Below, in pieces: positions 41,341-52,532 of a stretch of DNA of 64,000 bases. The DNA lies in assembly GCA_945865675.1 (NCBI GenBank), contig CAMBFO010000001.1:27379-91378 (forward strand). The letters run 5' to 3'. The notes below the pieces were generated by a model, which was not told the origin of the DNA, ran no database searches, and worked only from the letters and a program-made list of their open reading frames with translations. Made by a program: the position numbers and the translations under genes. This DNA comes from Comamonas sp. lk (GTDB lineage: Bacteria; Pseudomonadota; Gammaproteobacteria; Burkholderiales; Burkholderiaceae_C). Each line of letters starts with the position of its first letter. The first letter of the stretch is position 1.

Positions 41341-43527
41341 TTAGCGGGTGCCTACCAGGTCACTAACTAATTTGGGCGTAATAAATACCAAGGTCTCGCT
41401 TTTCTTCGTTACTTTGGATTTGTTTTGAAACAATCGGCCCAAGCCGGGTAAATCGCCGAAGAAGGGAACTTTATTGTCCCTGTCTTGTTGCTCTTCGGTA
41501 TAGATCCCTCCGATCACTACGGTGCCTCCGTTGTCCACCAGCACCTGCGTTTTTATATGTTTGGTATCGATAGAGGGGCCGTATGCGGTGAGGGCGCCCA
41601 CACTGTCTTTGGAAACATCCAGTTCTAAGCTGATATTACCGTCTGGGGTAATTTGCGGCACGACGTCGAGCTTGAGTACGGCTTTGCGAAAGCTGACGGC
41701 CGTGGCACCGCTGCTGGTAGCCATTTGGTAAGGAATTTCAGTGCCTTGTTCAATGATGGCCTTGGTTTTGTCATAAGCGATGACGCGGGGACTGGAGATA
41801 ATTTTGCCGCGTCCGTCAGATTCCAGGGCCGACAATTCCAATGCCAGTACCCGGTTGGATGCCGCACTGAACAAGCTCACAGCAAATGTGGCCGCCGATG
41901 CGCCTGCGTAGGCGCCGGCAGGCAGGTTGACAAAGTTGCTACTGGCATCCATGGTCGTGGTAGCGCCCGAGGAGCCCAAAACATTGGCATAGTTGGTACC
42001 AAAAGCCACGCGGTTTTCACCCCCTAATTGAAAACCACCTTCGCCCCCCTTGACCGCGCGCATGTCCAATCCCCCCAATTTGACGCCCAGGTTTTTGGCA
42101 AAGTCGCTGCTCGCTTCCACTATCCGTGCTTCGATCAGCACCTGGCGCACTGGCACATCTACCTTGGCGATCAGCTGCGCCGCCTGGTCGAGCTTGATCG
42201 CCACGTCAGTAATGAACAGCTGGTTGGTCCGCGGCTCGGCAATCACACTGCCACGCGAACTCAGGATACGGCCTGCGGCGCCTTCGCCGCCGCCACCGCC
42301 AGCCATCAATTGCGGCGCGACCTCGGAGGCCTTGGCATAGTTCAGTTGAAAGGACTGCGTACGTGTGGGTTCAATTTTTTCATTGCTGATTTGCGACTCA
42401 AACTCCAGCTTTTCTTTGGCAGCGATTTCCTCCTTGGGTGCTACCCACAACACATTGCCGTTTTTGCGCATCGCCAGGCCTTTGCTGCGCATGATGATGT
42501 CCAGCACCTGGTCCCAAGGCACGTTTTGCACCCGTAAGGTCAGGGCTCCAGTGACCGAATCGGAAGCGACCACGTTGAAGTTGGTGAAATCCGCAATCAC
42601 TTGGAGTACCTGGCGCACATCAATGTTCTGGAAGTTCAGCGACAGCTTCTCACCGGTAAAAGCGTCCTTTTGCGAGGTCTTTTTTGGGTCTTGGTTCAGC
42701 GGGCGAATTTCAAGTACCAACTCGGTGTCGGTCTGGTAAGCGGTGTGCTCCCACGCGCCCAGCGCTGTGATTTGCATACGCACGCGCCCCGCGTTCTGGT
42801 CGGTGGTGATGGATTGGACGGGCGTGGCGAAGTCGGTCACATCGAGCCTTTTACGCAAACGATCGGGCAAGCTGACTTGGCCCAAGTCGACCACCAAATT
42901 GCTGCCCACCTGGCGCACATCAGCGCTGACGTGTTTACCCGGCAAACTTACCAGCACCCGTCCCGCCCCGTCGCTGCCTCGGCGAAATTCAATATCGCCC
43001 ATGGGCGCAGGCACGGCAAGGGCTGGGGCAGCAGCTTCTGCCGGGGGCACCGTACTGGATGGAGCGCTGAACGCTGCACTGACCGCTGGTGCGCCGGCGG
43101 TGGGCATCTGCGCTGGCGTTGCGCCACCCATCGGCTCCAAAGCCACCATCAGGCTTTTACCCACCACGTCCAGCCGGTAGGTGGCCGCTTGGCGCAGATG
43201 AATAACCACGCGGCTGCGCGCATCGGACTGGGCCACGATGGCGGAGTCCACCAAGGTTTGGGGCAGCGCGATGCGGCCCATGCCCACAGCACTGCCAAGA
43301 CCAGGGAAGTCCAGGACTATGCGCGCCGGGTTGCGGGTGGCAAAGGCCTTGGGCAAGGCTGTCAGTTCCTGGGCAAAGTCGATGCGCACTTGCTCAGAGT
43401 TGCTGGTGCGCTGGGCAGTGATGGCCATTACCGAGTTTTCAGCAAGGGCTAGCCTGGCCCCAAGAAGGCAGGTCCATAGGCAGGCCGTGCAAGCGGCAGC
43501 CCGTTTTAAGCGGCTCTTTATTGTCAT
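41341..43527 (-). CDS. pilQ: Type IV pilus secretin PilQ
   Basis: AMIN domain, SLNFQNIDVRQVLQVIADFTNFNVVASDSVTGALTLRVQNVPWDQVLDIIMRSKGL, secretin C-terminus. Confidence 0.96.
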   Translation of the reverse strand: MTIKSRLKRAAACTACLWTCLLGARLALAENSVMAITAQRTSNSEQVRIDFAQELTALPKAFATRNPARIVLDFPGLGSAVGMGRIALPQTLVDSAIVAQSDARSRVVIHLRQAATYRLDVVGKSLMVALEPMGGATPAQMPTAGAPAVSAAFSAPSSTVPPAEAAAPALAVPAPMGDIEFRRGSDGAGRVLVSLPGKHVSADVRQVGSNLVVDLGQVSLPDRLRKRLDVTDFATPVQSITTDQNAGRVRMQITALGAWEHTAYQTDTELVLEIRPLNQDPKKTSQKDAFTGEKLSLNFQNIDVRQVLQVIADFTNFNVVASDSVTGALTLRVQNVPWDQVLDIIMRSKGLAMRKNGNVLWVAPKEEIAAKEKLEFESQISNEKIEPTRTQSFQLNYAKASEVAPQLMAGGGGGEGAAGRILSSRGSVIAEPRTNQLFITDVAIKLDQAAQLIAKVDVPVRQVLIEARIVEASSDFAKNLGVKLGGLDMRAVKGGEGGFQLGGENRVAFGTNYANVLGSSGATTTMDASSNFVNLPAGAYAGASAATFAVSLFSAASNRVLALELSALESDGRGKIISSPRVIAYDKTKAIIEQGTEIPYQMATSSGATAVSFRKAVLKLDVVPQITPDGNISLELDVSKDSVGALTAYGPSIDTKHIKTQVLVDNGGTVVIGGIYTEEQQDRDNKVPFFGDLPGLGRLFQNKSKVTKKSETLVFITPKLVSDLVGTR

Positions 43528-44060
43528 CAATTGCCCCCTTGAAGCCGCAAATATGCATCGCGCTCCAACCACCTGCCATCGGCATCTTGCGCAACTTCCC
43601 GCAACGCAATGCCCGATTCATCCACGCGCCATACTTTGCCAAGATTTTTTCCAATGTACTGGCCGGGAAGCACCTGGTGCAAGATGCCATTGGCGCGTAC
43701 CAGTGCGACGTAACGCCCTTGCTTTTCCAGCATGCCCACCAAATGCATGGACTCCAAGGCGATGTCTTCCAAGGGCTGGCGTGCACGCGACTTATGCGAC
43801 AGGCTTGGGTGGGGGGTTGCCGGTTCGGCTTGCGCATTGGCCAGCGCGGGCAAGGAGTGCTTGGTGAACGGGTCCTTGCGCTCGCTTTGCGCATAGGGCA
43901 AGTGTTTGAACACTTGTGGCGCAACGAGGCTGCTAGCACCGGGTAGGCTGGCCTTGCGCTGCTCTTGCATCCATTGGTGCAAGTCATCCTGGCGCGAGGG
44001 CCCGCAAGCTATCAACCAGGAGCAGGCCACCAGTAAGCCAGCGCGCGACAGCCATCTCAT
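43527..44060 (-). CDS. pilP: Type IV pilus lipoprotein PilP
   Basis: Signal/lipobox LIACGPS; QPLEDIALESMHLVGMLEKQGRYVALVRANGILHQVLPGQYIGKNLGKV. Confidence 0.92.
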   Translation of the reverse strand: MRWLSRAGLLVACSWLIACGPSRQDDLHQWMQEQRKASLPGASSLVAPQVFKHLPYAQSERKDPFTKHSLPALANAQAEPATPHPSLSHKSRARQPLEDIALESMHLVGMLEKQGRYVALVRANGILHQVLPGQYIGKNLGKVWRVDESGIALREVAQDADGRWLERDAYLRLQGGN

Positions 44061-44722
44061 TTACCCACCTCTGCTCCCCTGGCCTGCGCCGCCAGCTCAT
44101 CCGGATCCAAATGGCGATAGGTTCGCACCGTGGCCTCCAACGTCAAAGCACCTTCCGACCTGGACCAGATAGCCATATTGCTCAGGGTGACGATACGCGC
44201 TAGGTTTGCAAGCTCTGCGGCAAAGCGGGCGAGGTCGTGGTAGCTGCCATGGGCCCGAAAGGTGACCGGGATGATGGCGTAGTACGGTTTATAAATCGGT
44301 GCTTCGGGCTTGAACAACTCTTGCTGCAGTTGCTGGTCACGCCCCATCTGGCTGATACTAAAAAGCAAACTAGACATTTCTGTGCTGTTGGGTAACTGCT
44401 TTTCCAAAGCTTCCACGGTAAGCGCAATTTCGTCACGCTGGTCTTTCAAAACCTTGAGATGCGCGGCTTTGCCCAACTTATCCGTAAATTCAACGCGCAA
44501 GTTTTTTTCTTTGTCAACCAGTTGGTGTAATTCTTCCGCGTGATTGTTTAAAGGGTACAAGCACAATAAGCCTACGGTCAGGCAATACAAGCCCATCAAC
44601 AAAAAAACGCGAGGCACCAGCGGCCATGCGTACGGATTGCCAAAATCTAAGCCGCGAAACGGTGCCCAAATTTTTGCGCCTAGTGGAGTCAAAAGGTTTT
44701 TGTTCATGGATAGTTCCGCCAT
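44057..44722 (-). CDS. pilO: Type IV pilus assembly protein PilO
   Basis: ELHQLVDKEKNLRVEFTDKLGKAAHLKVLKDQ...ITFRAHGSYHDLARFAAELANLARIVTL-like; operon position. Confidence 0.92.
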   Translation of the reverse strand: MAELSMNKNLLTPLGAKIWAPFRGLDFGNPYAWPLVPRVFLLMGLYCLTVGLLCLYPLNNHAEELHQLVDKEKNLRVEFTDKLGKAAHLKVLKDQRDEIALTVEALEKQLPNSTEMSSLLFSISQMGRDQQLQQELFKPEAPIYKPYYAIIPVTFRAHGSYHDLARFAAELANLARIVTLSNMAIWSRSEGALTLEATVRTYRHLDPDELAAQARGAEVGK

Positions 44723-44735
44723 CAATGCACAGCAC

Positions 44736-45368
44736 TCAGACTTTGGGCGCGCCTGAAGGGGCGGCTGCGGATGCTGCAATCGAAGGAAGCGCTGCGGCGA
44801 ACGCCGCCCTGTCACGCATGAAAGTGGCCTTCACGGTAAACTTAACCGCTTGGACAGGCAATTTACCGCCAGGGTTGATGTGCAGGGCTTCACTGACCAG
44901 AAGTTCAGGTTTAGAAAACCAAGCGCCAGCCTGTCCCAGTTTGTCCAGGAACTGTGACAAGTTCTCATTGGTTTGTGCCGTACCCTCAAGCGTAATTTCT
45001 TGGCCCTTTTGCGCTAGTTTGCTCAGGGCCACACCCGGGGGCAGGAGCTTGGCCAGCTCGGAGAGCAAGCGTACCGGTGAATTGCGATCGGCCTGAATAT
45101 CTTCCAACGCTTTTTGACGCGCGAGCAGCGCATCCAATTGCGTTTTCACACCCTGAATTTCAATCATCTGCGCTTCGTAACGCTTAATTTCTTGCTCCAA
45201 CACCGAAATATTGGCTTGTTGTGCGTCGATGGAGTAACGCAGTGAACCATACATCGCAAGCGCGGTAACTCCACCCAAAAAAAGGGTCAAGACCACAGCT
45301 GCATTGAACTGGTCTTGCTTGAATTTGCGTATGGCCTCGCGGCGCGGCAAGAGGTTGAACTGAATCAC
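44736..45368 (-). CDS. pilN: Type IV pilus assembly protein PilN
   Basis: MIQFNLLPRREAIRKFKQDQFNAAVVL...; operon position. Confidence 0.92.
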   Translation of the reverse strand: MIQFNLLPRREAIRKFKQDQFNAAVVLTLFLGGVTALAMYGSLRYSIDAQQANISVLEQEIKRYEAQMIEIQGVKTQLDALLARQKALEDIQADRNSPVRLLSELAKLLPPGVALSKLAQKGQEITLEGTAQTNENLSQFLDKLGQAGAWFSKPELLVSEALHINPGGKLPVQAVKFTVKATFMRDRAAFAAALPSIAASAAAPSGAPKV

Positions 45369-46438
45369 AGGCTAAACCTCCGCAAGGCCAAGCCACAAGC
45401 ACCGATAAAAAGTGGCGCGTTTTGCAGACTAGGGCTATTTCGCACTTGGGGCGCCAATCGCATGCCCTCAAAGGGGTTAATCAAAGTACAAGGCGACTGC
45501 ATTGCCGTAGAAATGGCAGCGGCCAAACCCGCAGGCATGGCACCGCCGCCGCTTAGAAAAATCCGACTCACTTTGCTATAGGGCGTACTGTTGAAAATGA
45601 ACTGTATGCCGCGCTGCAGTAGCTGTACGGTCGCGCAAACATAAGGCAGCAGTACCGATGATTCAAAATCGCGCGCCCATGCGCCCGCGATTTTTTTAGT
45701 TTCCGCCTCTTCATCGGACAAGCGGTAGTGCGCGGCAATGCGCTGAGTCAACTGATCACCTCCAAAGGCGAGCTCATGTTCATACACGATCGCTTCGCCT
45801 ACAGTCACCAGCATCAGCGTACGGCTTGCGCCTACTTTTAGCAAAAGCACCACCGCGCCTTGCTGCGCCGGCAAATGGATATCGGCCAGTCGCCTGGTCG
45901 CCAGACGCAAAGCATAGGATTGCACATCGACCACACTGGCTTCTAGTTCGGCCAATTCAACCAGTTCTTCTAGGCTTTCAACGCGGTCACGGCGGGCTGC
46001 GGCGATCAGCACATCCACCATTTCGGGGCGCTGTAGGTTGGGACCCAGAGTGCAAAAATCTAGGCTGACCTCGTCCAAAGGGAAGGGAATAGAGTGACGC
46101 GCCTCGTCCTCTACCTGCGCCTGCAAACCATCGGGGGGCAAATCCGCTTGCACCACGATTTTTTTGGTAATCACCGCAGACGATGGCAAAGCCAAAGCGA
46201 CTTTGTGGGCTCTTATCCGGTTTTCTTGCAACAAGGAACGCAGCGCCTGTGCTACCTGTTGCATCTTGACTATATGGCCGTCAACAATATGGCCGCTGGG
46301 CAGCCCGATACTGGCCAGTTGCTCCAAAACAGGCTGTTTCATGGATCCGCTGAGGCCAACAACTTTGATGCCCCAGGCGCTGATGTCCACTCCGAGAATG
46401 GCGTCCTGACGTCGGCCAAACAGTGCCTTCAAATCCAT
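45365..46438 (-). CDS. pilM: Type IV pilus assembly ATPase-like protein PilM
   Basis: MDLKALFGRRQDAILGVDISAWGIKVVGLSGS..., actin-like fold. Confidence 0.94.
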   Translation of the reverse strand: MDLKALFGRRQDAILGVDISAWGIKVVGLSGSMKQPVLEQLASIGLPSGHIVDGHIVKMQQVAQALRSLLQENRIRAHKVALALPSSAVITKKIVVQADLPPDGLQAQVEDEARHSIPFPLDEVSLDFCTLGPNLQRPEMVDVLIAAARRDRVESLEELVELAELEASVVDVQSYALRLATRRLADIHLPAQQGAVVLLLKVGASRTLMLVTVGEAIVYEHELAFGGDQLTQRIAAHYRLSDEEAETKKIAGAWARDFESSVLLPYVCATVQLLQRGIQFIFNSTPYSKVSRIFLSGGGAMPAGLAAAISTAMQSPCTLINPFEGMRLAPQVRNSPSLQNAPLFIGACGLALRRFSL

Positions 46439-46678
46439 GACTTCAACCTCAATTGATGAAACTGTAGTTTTCTTCTCGTTAATATTTATTAATAGTATAT
46501 TTAAACTCGGAAAATCTTGCATGCATCGCTGCGGATTTCCCCCTTCGCGGCTGCGCTACCATAGGGTTCCCGCTGTTTGCCGCGCTGTTTACAGCCCAGT
46601 GGTGGGAGTTTTCTGGCCATGGCCTTGCGCGCATCGCGAAAGAAGCTTTTGGTTTTTACTCTTTAGACCTTGGTATTC

Positions 46679-49072
46679 ATGGCCGAATCGCCCCCTCCTC
46701 CATCTGCTAAGCCGGCAAAGAAAAAAGCGTCCGACACGCGCACCATTTGGGGCTGGATGGGCTATGTGCTTCTGTCGCTGGCAGGGCTGGCGGCAGCCGG
46801 TGTGGCCTCGATTCTGTTGGTGGTCGCCATCGTAATGGCGCTGGCCTACCCTAATTTGCCCGATATTTCGGATTTGGAGGACTACCACCCCAAGCTTCCA
46901 TTGCGGGTGTTTTCATCTGAAGGGGACTTGATCGGGGAATTCGGCGAAGAGCACCGAACGCTCACGCCGATTAATGAAATCCCGCTGGTCATGAAAAACG
47001 CGATATTGGCGATCGAGGATGCGCGATTTTTTCAGCATGGTGGGGTGGATTATGTGGGCATGGTGCGCGCGGCGGCAGCCAATGTGGGGCGCTCGAAAAG
47101 CCAGGGCGCCTCGACCATCACCATGCAGGTGGCGCGCAATGTGTACCTATCATCCGAAAAAACCTTTACCCGCAAAATTTACGAGATATTGCTGACTTTT
47201 AAACTCGAACATAACCTCAGCAAAGACCAGATTCTGGAAATCTATATGAACCAAATTTTTCTGGGAAATCGTGCCTACGGATTTGCCGCTGCCTGCGAAA
47301 CCTATTTCGGCAAGCCCCTGAAAAATATCAGCATTGCCGAGGCCGCGATGCTCGCCGGTTTGCCCAAGGCACCGTCGGCGTACAACCCGATTAAGAACCC
47401 GCGCCGGGCGCGCATTCGCCAGCAATACATTATTGAACGCATGCTGGAAAACGGTTTTATTACGGCCGAGGAAGCCATAAGCGCTAAGGCCGAGGTCTTG
47501 CATGTGCAAACCGCCGCCAGCCGCCCGCAGGTGCATGCAGAGTTCTTGGCCGAGATGGTGCGCCAACTGATGTATGACCAATATGGCGATCAAACCTACA
47601 CCCGTGGTTTGGATGTAGTCACCACGGTCAGCAGTGCGCAGCAGGAGGCCGCTTACAAAGCGCTGCGCCGGGGCATCATGGACTTTGAACGGCGCCAAGT
47701 CTATCGCGGGCCAGAGAAATTCATCAAGCTGCCCAGCGATGCGCAGGAGTTGGAAGATGCGATTGACGAGGCGCTGGACGAGCATGCTGACAATGGCGAC
47801 GTGCTAGCTGCCGTAGTCTTGCAAGCCGATGGCAAGCGCGTACTGGCCCAAAGACAGGCCGGCGAGGTGGTAGAAATTAGCGGCGAAGGCCTGAAACCGG
47901 CCCAGTCAGGCCTGTCGGACAAGGCGGCGCCCAATATCAAAATCCGTCCGGGTGCCATCATCCGCGTGTCCAAGTCAGTCAAAGGCGCCTGGGAAATTAC
48001 CCAATTACCGGAAGTCGAGGGCGCTTTTTTTGCGATGGACCCGCGCGACGGCGCTATCAAGGCGCTGGTGGGTGGCTTCGATTACGGAAAGAACAAATTC
48101 AACCACGTGACCCAGGCCTGGCGCCAACCGGGCTCCAGTTTCAAGCCTTTCATCTATTCGGCGGCTTTGGAAAAAGGATTTACCCCCACCACGGTGATCA
48201 ACGACATGCCTTTGTTTTTTGATGCCGGCACCACCGGCGGGCAACCCTGGGAGCCGAAAAATTATGACGGAACGTTTGAAGGCCCCATGCCGCTACGCAA
48301 GGCACTAGCCAAGTCCAAGAACATGATTTCCATCCAAATTTTGCAGTCCATTGACACGCACTATGCGCAGGAATGGATAAGCCGCTTTGGTTTTGACGCT
48401 GAGAAGCATCCGCCCTATCTCACCATGGCCCTGGGCGCCGGCTCGGTCACCCCCATGCAACTGGCTACCGGCTACTCGGTGTTCGCCAACGGCGGTTATC
48501 GGGTCAGCCCCTGGCTTATTTCACGGGTCAGCGAACAGCGCGGCAAGATATTGCTGGAAACGGCTAGGCCCGTGTTGGGCGAAGCCAATGTCGCCATCGA
48601 GCCGCGCAATGCGTTTTTGATGTCCAGTCTCTTGCAAGAGGTCACGCGCTCAGGCACCGCGGCCAAGGCCCAGGCTACGCTAAAGCGCCCGGATGTTTAC
48701 GGCAAAACCGGTACTACCAACGACTCCATGGATGCCTGGTTTGCGGGTTACCACCCCACGCTAACCGCGGTCACCTGGATAGGTTACGACACGCCGCGCA
48801 AGCTCGGTGATAAAGAAACCGGTGGCGGTCTAAGCCTGCCAGTCTGGATCAGCTTTATGGAAACCGCTTTGAGAAACGTTCCCATAATGGAATCCGAGGC
48901 GCCCGAAGGCATTGTGCGTGTCAACAACGAGTGGTATTACGAGGAGTTTTCCAAGGGTACCGGCATAGGCGCTGTAGGCACTGGTGACAAAGCCCCTGCC
49001 GGGGCCCCGGCCTCCAGGCCGATGACGCCGGCCGAAGAACAGCGCAGTATTTTGGATTTGTTCAGAAACTGA
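46679..49072 (+). CDS. Penicillin-binding protein 1A
   Basis: EDARFFQHGGVDYVGMVRA...QGASTITMQVARN glycosyltransferase motifs; RQPGSSFKPFIYSAAL, KSKNMIS, YGKTGTTNDSMDAWFAGY transpeptidase motifs. Confidence 0.96.
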   Translation: MAESPPPPSAKPAKKKASDTRTIWGWMGYVLLSLAGLAAAGVASILLVVAIVMALAYPNLPDISDLEDYHPKLPLRVFSSEGDLIGEFGEEHRTLTPINEIPLVMKNAILAIEDARFFQHGGVDYVGMVRAAAANVGRSKSQGASTITMQVARNVYLSSEKTFTRKIYEILLTFKLEHNLSKDQILEIYMNQIFLGNRAYGFAAACETYFGKPLKNISIAEAAMLAGLPKAPSAYNPIKNPRRARIRQQYIIERMLENGFITAEEAISAKAEVLHVQTAASRPQVHAEFLAEMVRQLMYDQYGDQTYTRGLDVVTTVSSAQQEAAYKALRRGIMDFERRQVYRGPEKFIKLPSDAQELEDAIDEALDEHADNGDVLAAVVLQADGKRVLAQRQAGEVVEISGEGLKPAQSGLSDKAAPNIKIRPGAIIRVSKSVKGAWEITQLPEVEGAFFAMDPRDGAIKALVGGFDYGKNKFNHVTQAWRQPGSSFKPFIYSAALEKGFTPTTVINDMPLFFDAGTTGGQPWEPKNYDGTFEGPMPLRKALAKSKNMISIQILQSIDTHYAQEWISRFGFDAEKHPPYLTMALGAGSVTPMQLATGYSVFANGGYRVSPWLISRVSEQRGKILLETARPVLGEANVAIEPRNAFLMSSLLQEVTRSGTAAKAQATLKRPDVYGKTGTTNDSMDAWFAGYHPTLTAVTWIGYDTPRKLGDKETGGGLSLPVWISFMETALRNVPIMESEAPEGIVRVNNEWYYEEFSKGTGIGAVGTGDKAPAGAPASRPMTPAEEQRSILDLFRN

Positions 49073-49402
49073 TTAGGGTGCAAACTGCAAGTGCACGCCC
49101 GCCTGCGCGCTGGCATCACTGGCTAACAGTGTAAAAAAATCACCCTGCCCTTTGGTATCCTGCCAGCGGCCTTCGCGCCATGAAAAATGGTATCCGCCCG
49201 AGCGCGAGGCCATCCAAACCTCGTGCAAAGGTTTTTGCAGATTGATGATGATCTGGCTGCGGTTGGCAAATACCAAAGTCACCATGGCGCCTACGCGTTG
49301 GTTGTCAATGTCGGCCGTGCCCTCATCATTGATCGCATCGCAGACGGTTTCAACGCTGCGCAAGAGGGATTCGGCCAGGTCCATGAACTCGGGGTCGGTC
49401 AT
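49073..49402 (-). CDS. cyaY: Iron donor protein CyaY (frataxin-like)
   Basis: [73 protein letters not shown]. Confidence 0.93.
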   Translation of the reverse strand: MTDPEFMDLAESLLRSVETVCDAINDEGTADIDNQRVGAMVTLVFANRSQIIINLQKPLHEVWMASRSGGYHFSWREGRWQDTKGQGDFFTLLASDASAQAGVHLQFAP

Positions 49403-49414
49403 TACAATTTCACC

Positions 49415-49600
49415 ATGTCAAAAACAAAAAAATTAAGAAGTACCTGGTGCTTGTGCCTAGCGGCCACTGTGCTACTGAGCGCCTGCGGGCAAAAAGGGCC
49501 CTTATTTCTGCCGCCTAAAGCAGCCAGCTTCAACAGCTCTTGCCAAACTCCTACAAGCCACACCATAACGGATCGGCAGCCTAGCTGCCGCGCAGCATGA
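49415..49600 (+). CDS. LptM-like small lipoprotein (YifL family)
   Basis: [36 protein letters not shown]; lipobox plus CGQKGPLxxP; directly upstream of lysA. Confidence 0.88.
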   Translation: MSKTKKLRSTWCLCLAATVLLSACGQKGPLFLPPKAASFNSSCQTPTSHTITDRQPSCRAA

Positions 49601-50877
49601 ACAATACCTTGCCCGGAGCTCCCTATTTCCACTATGGCCACAAAGGCCTGATGGTGGAGGATCTCGCCCTTAACGCACTCGCCCGAGAACATGGAACGCC
49701 TTTGTATGTCTATTCCAAAGCGTCTATGGTGGGCGCGCTGGCCGCTTACCAGGCCGGGTTTGCTGGGCGCAAAGCGCAGATTTGCTATGCCATGAAGGCC
49801 AACTCCTCGCTGGGGGTATTGCAAGTTTTTGCGCGCGCCGGTTGCGGTTTTGACATTGTGTCGGGCGGCGAGTTGGCGCGGGTACGTGCGGCCGGTGGCG
49901 ACCCGGCCAAAGTCATTTTCTCGGGCGTCGGTAAAACCCGCCCTGAAATGCGCGAGGCGCTGACCGCGGGCATTGGCTGCTTCAATGTCGAAAGTGAAGC
50001 AGAGATCGAGGTCCTGAACGCCGTTGCCGTGTCTATGGGCGTGCGCGCGCCCATCAGCATCCGCGTCAACCCCAATGTAGACCCCAAAACCCATCCCTAC
50101 ATTTCCACCGGCCTCAAAGGCAGCAAATTCGGGATCGCCCACGATCGCACCCTGGCGACTTACCAACATGCAGCCACGCTACCGGGCTTGCGTATCGTGG
50201 GGATTGACTGCCATATTGGCTCGCAAATCACGGAAGAGGCGCCCTACTTGGACGCGGTAGACCGTATGCTTGATCTGGTGCAGGCGATTGAAGCGGCAGA
50301 CATTGCCTTAGAGCATATTGATTTCGGCGGTGGCTTGGGTATTCAATACCAAGACGAGGCGCCACCAACGGCCGATGCGCTGTGGGCCAAATTACTGCAA
50401 AAAATCGATGCGCGCGGCTTGGGCGACCACACCTTGATGATCGAGCCGGGTCGCTCCCTGGTGGGTAATGCTGGGGTGTGCCTTACTGAAGTGCTCTACC
50501 TCAAGCCCGGCGAGCAGAAAAACTTCTGCATCGTGGATGCCGCCATGAACGACTTGCCGCGCCCCGCGATGTACCAGGCCTACCACGCGATTGTTCCTTT
50601 GGAGCCGGCAAAAAACCCGGCCCAGACGAGCGTGTATGACGTGGTCGGACCGGTATGCGAAAGCGGCGATTGGATTGGCCGAGACCGGGCATTGGCGGTA
50701 CAGCCCGGCGAGCGGCTGGCGGTGATGTCCGCCGGGGCTTATTGCATGAGCATGGCCAGTAATTACAACACCCGCACCCGCGCCGCCGAGGTCTTGGTCG
50801 ATGGCGACCGGGCGACCGTCATCCGCCAGCGGGAGTCGCTTACGGACTTGTTCCGGGGCGAGCAGCTGTGCGCATGA
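49597..50877 (+). CDS. lysA: Diaminopimelate decarboxylase
   Basis: CYAMKANSSLGVLQVFARAGCGFDIVSGGEL...IDCHIGSQI...EPGRSLVGNAG...GPVCESGDW. Confidence 0.96.
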   Translation: MNNTLPGAPYFHYGHKGLMVEDLALNALAREHGTPLYVYSKASMVGALAAYQAGFAGRKAQICYAMKANSSLGVLQVFARAGCGFDIVSGGELARVRAAGGDPAKVIFSGVGKTRPEMREALTAGIGCFNVESEAEIEVLNAVAVSMGVRAPISIRVNPNVDPKTHPYISTGLKGSKFGIAHDRTLATYQHAATLPGLRIVGIDCHIGSQITEEAPYLDAVDRMLDLVQAIEAADIALEHIDFGGGLGIQYQDEAPPTADALWAKLLQKIDARGLGDHTLMIEPGRSLVGNAGVCLTEVLYLKPGEQKNFCIVDAAMNDLPRPAMYQAYHAIVPLEPAKNPAQTSVYDVVGPVCESGDWIGRDRALAVQPGERLAVMSAGAYCMSMASNYNTRTRAAEVLVDGDRATVIRQRESLTDLFRGEQLCA

Positions 50878-51478
50878 ATCGGCGACGCAAGCGCCAGGCC
50901 AGCAATACCCCGATGATGGCGGCGTAAAGTGCCACCTCGTCAAAGTTGCGTTTGCCCGCGCGCATCCAGAAAAAATGCAAGATGGCCAGCAGAGCGATCA
51001 AATACACCGCCCGGTGCAGACTACGCCAGCGCGCCGCGCCCAACCATCGGATAGCGGCGTTAAAAGACGTCAGCGCCAAGGGCAGCAAGAGCAGCAAGGC
51101 CAGCAACCCGACAAGAATAAAAGGGCGCTTGGGAATATCGTGCAGGATGTCTTGCCATTGCCCGCTCTGGTCCAGCCAGGCATAGGCGAGAAAATGCAAG
51201 ATCGCATAGAAAAATACGAACAGGCCCAGCATGCGGCGAAAACGGGCCAAGCCCACCCAGCCCATAGCCTCGCGCAAAGGAGTCACCAGCAAAAGCACAC
51301 AGAGCATGCGCAGTGTCCACAGGCCCGTGCCGCGCAATAACGCTTCAGCCGGATTGGCCCCCAGGCCATCGTGCAACAAGGCAAACCACAAATAGGCCAA
51401 GGGCAGCAAGCCCAGCACAAAAACACAGGGTTTGGCATAGCGCCAAGCAAGGGCGCGCTGCATCATCAAGGCGGACAA
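50840..51478 (-). CDS. msrQ: Heme-binding subunit MsrQ (YedZ)
   Basis: RMLCVLLLVTPLREAMGWVGLARFRRMLGLFVFFYAILHFLAYAWLDQ; follows msrP. Confidence 0.93.
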   Translation of the reverse strand: MSALMMQRALAWRYAKPCVFVLGLLPLAYLWFALLHDGLGANPAEALLRGTGLWTLRMLCVLLLVTPLREAMGWVGLARFRRMLGLFVFFYAILHFLAYAWLDQSGQWQDILHDIPKRPFILVGLLALLLLLPLALTSFNAAIRWLGAARWRSLHRAVYLIALLAILHFFWMRAGKRNFDEVALYAAIIGVLLAWRLRRRFMRTAARPGTSP

Positions 51479-51487
51479 GAGCGGGGC

Positions 51488-52477
51488 TCAGTAGAACTTT
51501 TTCAAATCCAGGCCGGCGTACAACTGGCCTACCTGCGCTTGGTAGCCGTTAAACATCAGCGTCTTGCGCTTTTTGCCAAAAATGCCATCCTCGCCGAGCC
51601 GCCGCTCGCTGGCCTGGCTCCAGCGCGGGTGGTCCACTTCAGGGTTGACGTTGGAGTAAAAGCCATACTCTTGCGGCGCGGCCTTGTTCCAGGCGGTAGC
51701 CGGTTGGCGCTCGCTAAAACGGATTTTGACAATGCTCTTGGCACTCTTAAATCCATATTTCCAGGGCACCACCAAACGCACTGGGGCACCATTTTGGTTG
51801 GGCAATATTTCGCCATACATACCAAAGGCCAACAAGGTCAGCGGATGCATGGCCTCGTCCAAACGCAAGCCCTCGGTATAGGGCCAGTCCAGCGTGCGGC
51901 TACCCACAAAAGGCATGGTTTTGGGGTCCGCCAGGGTCACAAACTCCACATATTTAGCGCTACCCATTGGCTCAAGCCGCTTGATCAGCTCAGCCAGCGA
52001 GTAGCCTACCCAGGGGATGACCATGGACCAGCCTTCGACACAGCGGAGCCGGTAAATGCGCTCTTCCATGGGGCTTAGAGCCAGCAAGTCCTCCAAAGCC
52101 CAACGGCCGGGCTTTTTTACCAAACCCTCTATATCCACCGTCCAGGGCGTGGTTTTCAGGGTATGGGCATTGGCGGCCGGGTCGGACTTGTCGGTGCCGA
52201 ACTCGTAAAAATTGTTGTAGCCGGACGCGTCTTTGTAAGCCGTCGGTTTGTCCATGGCCTGCGCACCGGGCAGCGCGCTAGGCTTGGCAGGCAGCGGAGC
52301 CAATTTGCCAGGCCTTTGCGTCGGCGCCAGCGCTTGGGCTGCCCCGACGGACGGCATGGTGCCCAGGGCTAGGGCGCTGCTACTGGCGAGCAAATGGCGT
52401 AGCGCGCCACGGCGGCCTTGCACCAATTCGCGAGGGGTGATATCAGAACTTTGAAGTTTCACAGGGGCTCCAGGCAA
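51488..52477 (-). CDS. msrP: Methionine sulfoxide reductase catalytic subunit MsrP (YedY)
   Basis: Tat-like N-terminus; [26 protein letters not shown] molybdopterin site. Confidence 0.94.
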   Translation of the reverse strand: MPGAPVKLQSSDITPRELVQGRRGALRHLLASSSALALGTMPSVGAAQALAPTQRPGKLAPLPAKPSALPGAQAMDKPTAYKDASGYNNFYEFGTDKSDPAANAHTLKTTPWTVDIEGLVKKPGRWALEDLLALSPMEERIYRLRCVEGWSMVIPWVGYSLAELIKRLEPMGSAKYVEFVTLADPKTMPFVGSRTLDWPYTEGLRLDEAMHPLTLLAFGMYGEILPNQNGAPVRLVVPWKYGFKSAKSIVKIRFSERQPATAWNKAAPQEYGFYSNVNPEVDHPRWSQASERRLGEDGIFGKKRKTLMFNGYQAQVGQLYAGLDLKKFY

Positions 52478-52532
52478 AAAAACTATGCCGCCGCAAGCAC
52501 CCTATGGCCGGTATGCACCAGGGAAGGCACGC